A stretch of DNA of 26,333 bases from a virus. The stretch is from positions 1-26,333 of the IMG/VR virus record IMGVR_UViG_3300006947_000073; one strand, given 5' to 3'. The translations under genes were made by a program, and so were the position numbers. The notes beneath the pieces are model-generated. The model made no database searches and was not told where the DNA came from. It saw only the letters and a program-made list of their open reading frames with translations. Below, one piece after another: positions 23,646 to 26,333 of the stretch. The stretch's first letter is position 1; each line of letters opens with the position of its first letter.

Positions 23646-24581
23646 TCACTGTATAATATGATGATACAAGAGCTCAGCTAACCCCTTGTGATCGTATGAG
23701 TTAGGATGTTCCCCTCTATATGAACTATCTTTCTCCGTAAGCCACTGTCTCCAAGAAGAAGATCCATTAGGGAATATGTACATATCTGAGTGAATTAAAT
23801 CTCCCCCGTATTTAACTCCTCCTCCGAACAGGTTAGTTAAGTTCGATGAAATAGCTTTACTGTATGCTATTACATCACAGAGGTTATTAATAAAAATACA
23901 TTTGATATTGTTTACCCTACAGTAAGAACTAATAAGATCCATCTTCATCTTTACCTCATCCTTTAGAATGCTTATATTAGAAAAGTGTTTAGCTGATATA
24001 TCCCAATAAGTCTCCCACTCCTCCTTACTTAGGTATGGAAAAGTAGATTTTCTAAAAAACTCAACATTATCATTAGTCGTCCCGTTATAAACTAAATCAG
24101 AATATGAAAAATGATACCATATACCACCCTCCTCATCGTAACGCTCTGTACGCATCAGTTCAGACAGGCCCACTATGACTGCAGCCTTTTTACCACTATA
24201 TAAATCACCAGAAGACTTTATCCAGTTATATGCAGTTCTGAATATATAATCATTACCAGCTCCAGTAGCAGAAAGGTTAACTGGTTTAGCTCCAAATTTA
24301 GCTGCTAATAGGTTAATAAAAGACTTTTCCCTCCAGTTTATATGTTTGAATGTATTGTTATCCAGCCAATCTTTATCCTCCAACTTTGTATCCACCCAAT
24401 CTTTATCCCCCAACCTTGTATCCACCCAATCTTTATCCCCCAACCACCCTGTTGTTTCAGCACGACTGTAGTAAGAAGCATATTCAGACAGAAAACGTGT
24501 ACGTAATGGATTCTCCCCCTCGATAGCACCCTTAAAGAAAGAACATCCAACGGCGCATATAACTTTTATCTCTTCTGTCAT
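23646..24581 (-). CDS. SGNH/GDSL-like hydrolase with internal tandem repeat
   Basis: This 311-aa protein has SGNH-type blocks: VGCSFFKG at 11-18 (Ser14 in the GDS position), GAGND at 107-111 (Asn110), and EHPNSYDHKG at 291-300, where H292 or H297 could be catalytic. Residues 46-75 are three copies of a 10-residue unit (WLGDKDWVDT, RLGDKDWVDT, KLEDKDWLDN). SGNH hydrolases act on esters, often acetylated polysaccharides or lipids; here it could modify capsule or glycan on the host surface, or be part of the tail. The substrate cannot be told. Pattern spacing supports the fold only moderately. A TATTTATA box lies 18 nt upstream of the ATG. Confidence 0.6.
   Translation of the reverse strand: MTEEIKVICAVGCSFFKGAIEGENPLRTRFLSEYASYYSRAETTGWLGDKDWVDTRLGDKDWVDTKLEDKDWLDNNTFKHINWREKSFINLLAAKFGAKPVNLSATGAGNDYIFRTAYNWIKSSGDLYSGKKAAVIVGLSELMRTERYDEEGGIWYHFSYSDLVYNGTTNDNVEFFRKSTFPYLSKEEWETYWDISAKHFSNISILKDEVKMKMDLISSYCRVNNIKCIFINNLCDVIAYSKAISSNLTNLFGGGVKYGGDLIHSDMYIFPNGSSSWRQWLTEKDSSYRGEHPNSYDHKGLAELLYHHIIQ
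24357..24446 (-). repeat. Three 30-nt in-frame tandem repeats
   Basis: Three adjacent 30-nt units encode 10 residues each within the SGNH-like gene (cores GDKDWVDT, GDKDWVDT, EDKDWLDN). The DNA copies are almost identical, implying recent duplication. Confidence 0.85.
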
Positions 24582-24599
24582 AACGTTTTTATGTGTGTA

Positions 24600-24607
24600 T
24601 ATAAATA
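24600..24607 (-). promoter_or_regulatory. TATTTATA box upstream of SGNH-like gene
   Basis: Minus-strand CTATTTATATACAC ends 18 nt before the ATG at 24581. Confidence 0.45.
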
Positions 24608-24648
24608 GTGGGTGGGAAAGTTAAGCGGGTATAAACAGCGTAGCTCGC

Positions 24649-24662
24649 CGCGCAAAAGCGCG
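24649..24662. other. GC-rich hairpin with AAAA loop
   Basis: CGCGC-AAAA-GCGCG is a stable 5-bp stem in a GC-rich patch of otherwise AT-rich DNA, between the 158-aa and SGNH-like genes. No T-tract follows on either strand. Confidence 0.5.
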
Positions 24663-24704
24663 CAAATGTTGCCACGAAAAATACTACCTATCCATCCAAG
24701 TCAA

Positions 24705-24722
24705 TAGTCTGTTCATAATAAG
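24705..24722 (+). repeat. 18-nt direct repeat, copy 2
   Basis: This is an exact copy of the sequence at 22650-22667, here in the gap between the 158-aa and SGNH-like genes. The flanks differ, so the duplication is limited to this word. Confidence 0.85.
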
Positions 24723-24750
24723 ATAGAATACACCCAACACCACTATACAC

Positions 24751-25227
24751 TTAAATAGAATCAAAGAGAGCTTGTATATCCATACCAGCCTCTAGGGTGT
24801 GTGGCGGTTGATCGATCGGTGGTAAGTAACAGGCATCTATGTATGATTTAACAATAGCACAGTATTCATACCCCTCTCTCTCTTCGAAGTATATTCTAAG
24901 GGTGTCTAGCATGTGTAGGACCTTACGATAATTGTGCTGTTTGGCTTGTTTCTCTATACTGGGCGTTTTATTTAAATCTATTCTCTTTAGATTGTTTACA
25001 AGCTTTATGAAGTATTTATGTTTTACTTTATGCTTAACTTTGGAGTACTGAGCCGGGTATTGTTGTGTTTGAATTTGATTAAGAATAGAATAGTTCTCAA
25101 AATACCTAACAAAATCACCTAATACAAAGCTCACCTCTCTATCATCTAACTCTACGGAGTGTTCTTTATAGATCTCTTCATCGTTTTTATCGAATATATC
25201 TAATATGTTCTTATCTATCTCTCTCAT
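24751..25227 (-). CDS. Hypothetical protein, 158 aa
   Basis: This 158-aa protein starts MREIDKNILDIFDKNDEEIY. It has helical character (FVLGDFVRYFENYSI, KVLHMLDTLRIYFEE), a basic middle (YSKVKHKVKHKYFI) and the C-terminus TLEAGMDIQALFDSI. There is no membrane segment or recognised domain. It is the most upstream gene of the minus-strand region, facing away from the plus-strand micro-operon across a 213-nt divergent gap. A TATTTATA box lies 18 nt before its ATG. Function unknown. Confidence 0.75.
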   Translation of the reverse strand: MREIDKNILDIFDKNDEEIYKEHSVELDDREVSFVLGDFVRYFENYSILNQIQTQQYPAQYSKVKHKVKHKYFIKLVNNLKRIDLNKTPSIEKQAKQHNYRKVLHMLDTLRIYFEEREGYEYCAIVKSYIDACYLPPIDQPPHTLEAGMDIQALFDSI

Positions 25228-25245
25228 TAATCACTAATATATACC

Positions 25246-25253
25246 TATAAATA
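25246..25253 (-). promoter_or_regulatory. TATTTATA box upstream of 158-aa gene
   Basis: Minus-strand CTATTTATAGG ends 18 nt before the ATG at 25227. It is the most upstream box of the long minus-strand region. Confidence 0.45.
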
Positions 25254-25419
25254 GTTGGAATTCTCCTTAAATCTTCGTATATTATATTATATAAGGCTGG
25301 TAACTGTTCTATGGCCAATAAGTGCTATATAGAGAGATTCTGCAGAATTTTTTTATTACGTATTTACTGTATTATGTGTAAAAAGTTATTTTGAGTATTC
25401 ACCATAGAGTACCCAGTAC

Positions 25420-25425
25420 TATAAT
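25420..25425 (+). promoter_or_regulatory. Possible -10 element for plus-strand micro-operon
   Basis: TATAAT sits 15 nt before the ATG at 25441. Directly before it is an AGTAC-CCA-GTACT inverted repeat (25408-25420) that could be an operator. A TTGAGT upstream is too far (about 23 nt) for a standard -35, so this is weak. Confidence 0.25.
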
Positions 25426-25440
25426 AAGAAACATAGATAG

Positions 25441-25599
25441 ATGAATAATAAACAATACAATACAACAAGAAGTATGAAACCTACCTCAGAGAAGGACTTA
25501 CTTGAGAAAAATACACAGAGGATAGAAAAAGCACTAGACAATAAAAGCTTATTATCCACAGGTTCTCCTTTCTTCCATCATAAAACAAAAGATAAATGA
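25441..25599 (+). CDS. Small hypothetical protein, 52 aa
   Basis: This 52-codon ORF is the first of the plus-strand micro-operon. The product starts MNNKQYNTTRSMKPTSEKD and ends GSPFFHHKTKDK. It is basic and charged with no membrane helix, unlike its four neighbours. Its stop overlaps the next start in an ATGA arrangement (25596-25599), the strongest evidence that it is a real gene. A possible promoter (TATAAT at 25420-25425, with a nearby AGTAC-CCA-GTACT inverted repeat) lies just upstream. Function unknown. Confidence 0.6.
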   Translation: MNNKQYNTTRSMKPTSEKDLLEKNTQRIEKALDNKSLLSTGSPFFHHKTKDK

Positions 25600-25688
25600 A
25601 AGATAAAGAAGACTATTGGATCATGTTAATAGCCGGTGGGATGTTAATCATACTTGTGTATTGGATGGTATATAACATGGGTAATTAA
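25596..25688 (+). CDS. Small membrane protein, 30 aa
   Basis: A 30-codon ORF giving a single hydrophobic helix (about residues 8-26, WIMLIAGGMLIILVYWMV), flanked by charged KDKED and a short polar end. It overlaps the upstream gene by 4 nt (ATGA), which argues for translational coupling. It is probably inserted in the inner membrane. It is too short for a family call. Confidence 0.55.
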   Translation: MKDKEDYWIMLIAGGMLIILVYWMVYNMGN

Positions 25689-25694
25689 CACTGT

Positions 25695-25811
25695 ATGCAA
25701 CCAACACTAGTTATAGTATGTCTTATTGTATCTATAGTATTTATACTAAAGAAGTATGTATTTAATAAGTCTAAAGATGGATGTAATGACGGCGATTGCG
25801 GTTGTGGATGA
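25695..25811 (+). CDS. FeoB-associated-like Cys-rich membrane protein, 38 aa
   Basis: This 38-aa protein has one N-terminal membrane helix (TLVIVCLIVSIVFILKKY) followed by a short Cys/Gly/Asp-rich tail, KDGCNDGDCGCG, with three clustered Cys after a basic linker. A short TM segment followed by a CxxxxCxC-type tail is the layout of the FeoB-associated Cys-rich membrane proteins, which are encoded beside ferrous iron transporters in many Bacteroidota. If it is related, the phage carries a host-type iron-associated peptide. The exact role of that family is unclear and the match is by architecture only. It overlaps the next gene by 4 nt. Confidence 0.6.
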   Translation: MQPTLVIVCLIVSIVFILKKYVFNKSKDGCNDGDCGCG

Positions 25812-25924
25812 TGTATAATATCTTCTACCCGTCTACCACCATGGAGGCAGTAATAATTATGATTATATACGTCATCGGCATTAAACAAGTATTTAAACTA
25901 ATAAATCCAAAGGATGAACAATAA
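25808..25924 (+). CDS. Small membrane protein, 38 aa
   Basis: The start ATG overlaps the stop of the Cys-rich gene (ATGATG), with a second ATG three bases later. The 38-aa product has a hydrophobic helix at about 12-26 (MEAVIIMIIYVIGIK) followed by a charged end KLINPKDEQ. It is a single-pass membrane protein with no recognised family. The downstream gene starts 11 nt inside it. Tight nesting of starts and stops supports a co-translated micro-operon. Confidence 0.55.
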   Translation: MMYNIFYPSTTMEAVIIMIIYVIGIKQVFKLINPKDEQ

Positions 25925-26003
25925 ACTTATAGAGAGAATAATAAGAGGAATGATGATAGGAGGTCTTATATACCTACTTATAACCATGTTCAACAATATA
26001 TAA
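25914..26003 (+). CDS. Small membrane protein, 29 aa
   Basis: A 29-codon ORF, MNNKLIERIIRGMMIGGLIY followed by a hydrophobic end. It starts inside the previous gene (11-nt overlap) and is the last member of the plus-strand micro-operon. A short basic amphipathic N-terminus precedes one membrane helix. After its stop comes a gene-free, GC-elevated stretch. No family can be named. Confidence 0.5.
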   Translation: MNNKLIERIIRGMMIGGLIYLLITMFNNI

Positions 26004-26174
26004 ATATATATTACTATATACTCTAAATTTGATCAGAGAGATATTACTAGGTATGGGCCAGCCCAGCCGACTACGTACCGGTAAGGGAACTCTACTGGCA
26101 GTGTTATAGCAAGATGATCTAAAGCTACAGGCAAGTGTACATCAGGTGTAGGTCAGGAGTCCATCAGTTGGACC
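26004..26174. other. Gene-free GC-elevated stretch
   Basis: There are 171 nt without a convincing ORF on either strand. The part from about 26041 to 26174 has roughly 49% GC by hand count, clearly above its surroundings. It contains a TGGG-CCAG-CCCA hairpin near its start, a TACCGGTA palindrome, and GTCCA-TCAGT-TGGAC near its end. It may be a structured RNA or the terminator region between converging units. Confidence 0.4.
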
Positions 26175-26330
26175 TCAACATGGACACACAATCCATATCA
26201 TTACATAGAAGCAGAAGATAGTAAAGCCTATGAAGGTCACCCCTACTATTAAGTCTATTGCACCACTATACCTCTTAAAGCCTCCTAGTTTACTGAGTAT
26301 CTTTGTTAGTCTATCCCTTTTCTTCTTCAT
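26175..26330 (-). CDS. Small membrane protein, 51 aa, at right edge
   Basis: A minus-strand ORF at the window's right end, starting at ATG 26330. The product has a strongly basic start (KKKRDRLTKILSKLGGFKR) followed by a long hydrophobic helix (about 24-48, AIDLIVGVTFIGFTIFCFYV), and ends IVCPC with two Cys. It converges on the plus-strand micro-operon across 171 nt. The basic N-terminus favours a cytoplasmic N-end. It resembles its plus-strand neighbours in size and type. No family is recognised. Confidence 0.55.
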   Translation of the reverse strand: MKKKRDRLTKILSKLGGFKRYSGAIDLIVGVTFIGFTIFCFYVMIWIVCPC

Positions 26331-26333
26331 ATA

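Larger units (their letters stand above)
25228..25440. other. Divergent intergenic region, 213 nt
   Basis: This gap lies between the minus-strand 158-aa gene and the plus-strand micro-operon. It contains the TATTTATA box for the former and a possible -10 for the latter, plus a 12-bp palindrome ATTCTGCAGAAT (25337-25348) leading into a T-run. It is probably the divergent promoter region. Confidence 0.5.

Noticed and set aside
25337-25354. ATTCTGCAGAAT palindrome followed by a T-run as an intrinsic terminator
   Set aside because: It points in the plus direction with no plus-strand gene upstream, and the palindrome has no loop, so a terminator role is not supported.
25685-25888. 67-codon minus-strand open frame
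   Set aside because: Antisense to two nested plus-strand TM genes whose 4-nt overlaps and hydrophobic helices fit real genes better; the product is His/Pro-rich without a domain.
26004-26174. tRNA, group I intron or hammerhead ribozyme
   Set aside because: No TTCGA-type T-loop, no recognisable P7-like core and no complete CUGANGA core were found on either strand.
1-26333. CRISPR array, diversity-generating retroelement, toxin-antitoxin or defence operon
   Set aside because: No regularly spaced repeats, no reverse transcriptase and no template/variable repeat pair were seen; the only long repeats are in-frame SVTP codons.

Overview
This window looks like part of the genome of a T4-like tailed phage (myovirus). 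The host is probably a Bacteroidota bacterium, possibly marine. The T4-like assignment rests on a recognisable gp25, a gp6 baseplate wedge protein, a gp5-type baseplate hub protein, a gp55-type late sigma factor, an S74 chaperone tail fibre and the first codons of a probable gp61-type primase. The Bacteroidota assignment is an inference. Almost no start codon is preceded by a GGAG-type ribosome binding site, leaders are A/T-rich, one gene encodes a lipoprotein, and one tiny gene resembles the FeoB-associated Cys-rich membrane proteins common in that phylum. The DNA is AT-rich, roughly 35-40% GC by eye.

Layout. All genes from about 25.2 kb down to the left edge lie on the minus strand and are tightly packed, many with 1-26 nt overlaps. 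In transcription order they are: an unknown 158-aa protein; an SGNH-hydrolase-like protein with an internal 10-residue triplication; three small unknown proteins; a lipoprotein; an HD-domain phosphohydrolase; a membrane-anchored coiled-coil protein; the gp55-like sigma factor; a baseplate block (123-aa protein, gp5-like hub, 432-aa hydrophobic/glycine-rich protein, 147-aa protein, gp25, gp6); a tail and host-recognition block (DNRLRE-like protein, 125-aa protein, a 1255-aa and a 580-aa protein with long SVTPSVTP repeats, four further virion proteins including a paralogous pair, a 188-aa fibre protein and the S74 fibre); then a GIY-YIG nuclease, a small unknown protein, a minimal kinase-like protein and the primase start.

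The right end differs. From 25441 to 26003 five tiny overlapping plus-strand genes (52, 30, 38, 38 and 29 aa), four of them single-pass membrane proteins, form a micro-operon. A GC-elevated gene-free stretch follows, and then a 51-aa minus-strand membrane protein.

How it may work together. The box TATTTATA recurs just upstream of minus-strand genes in intergenic gaps and may be the late promoter read by the local gp55-like sigma factor. Two tail proteins in the host-recognition block carry self-processing domains: an S74 intramolecular chaperone, and a C-terminal Hint (intein-like) domain that lacks a nucleophile after its terminal Asn. The best candidates for something new are the Hint-tailed PT-repeat protein with its neighbour, the kinase-like protein that ends at its DFG-equivalent Asp, the membrane micro-operon and the TATTTATA box. 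All functional calls come from reading motifs; no database search was run.
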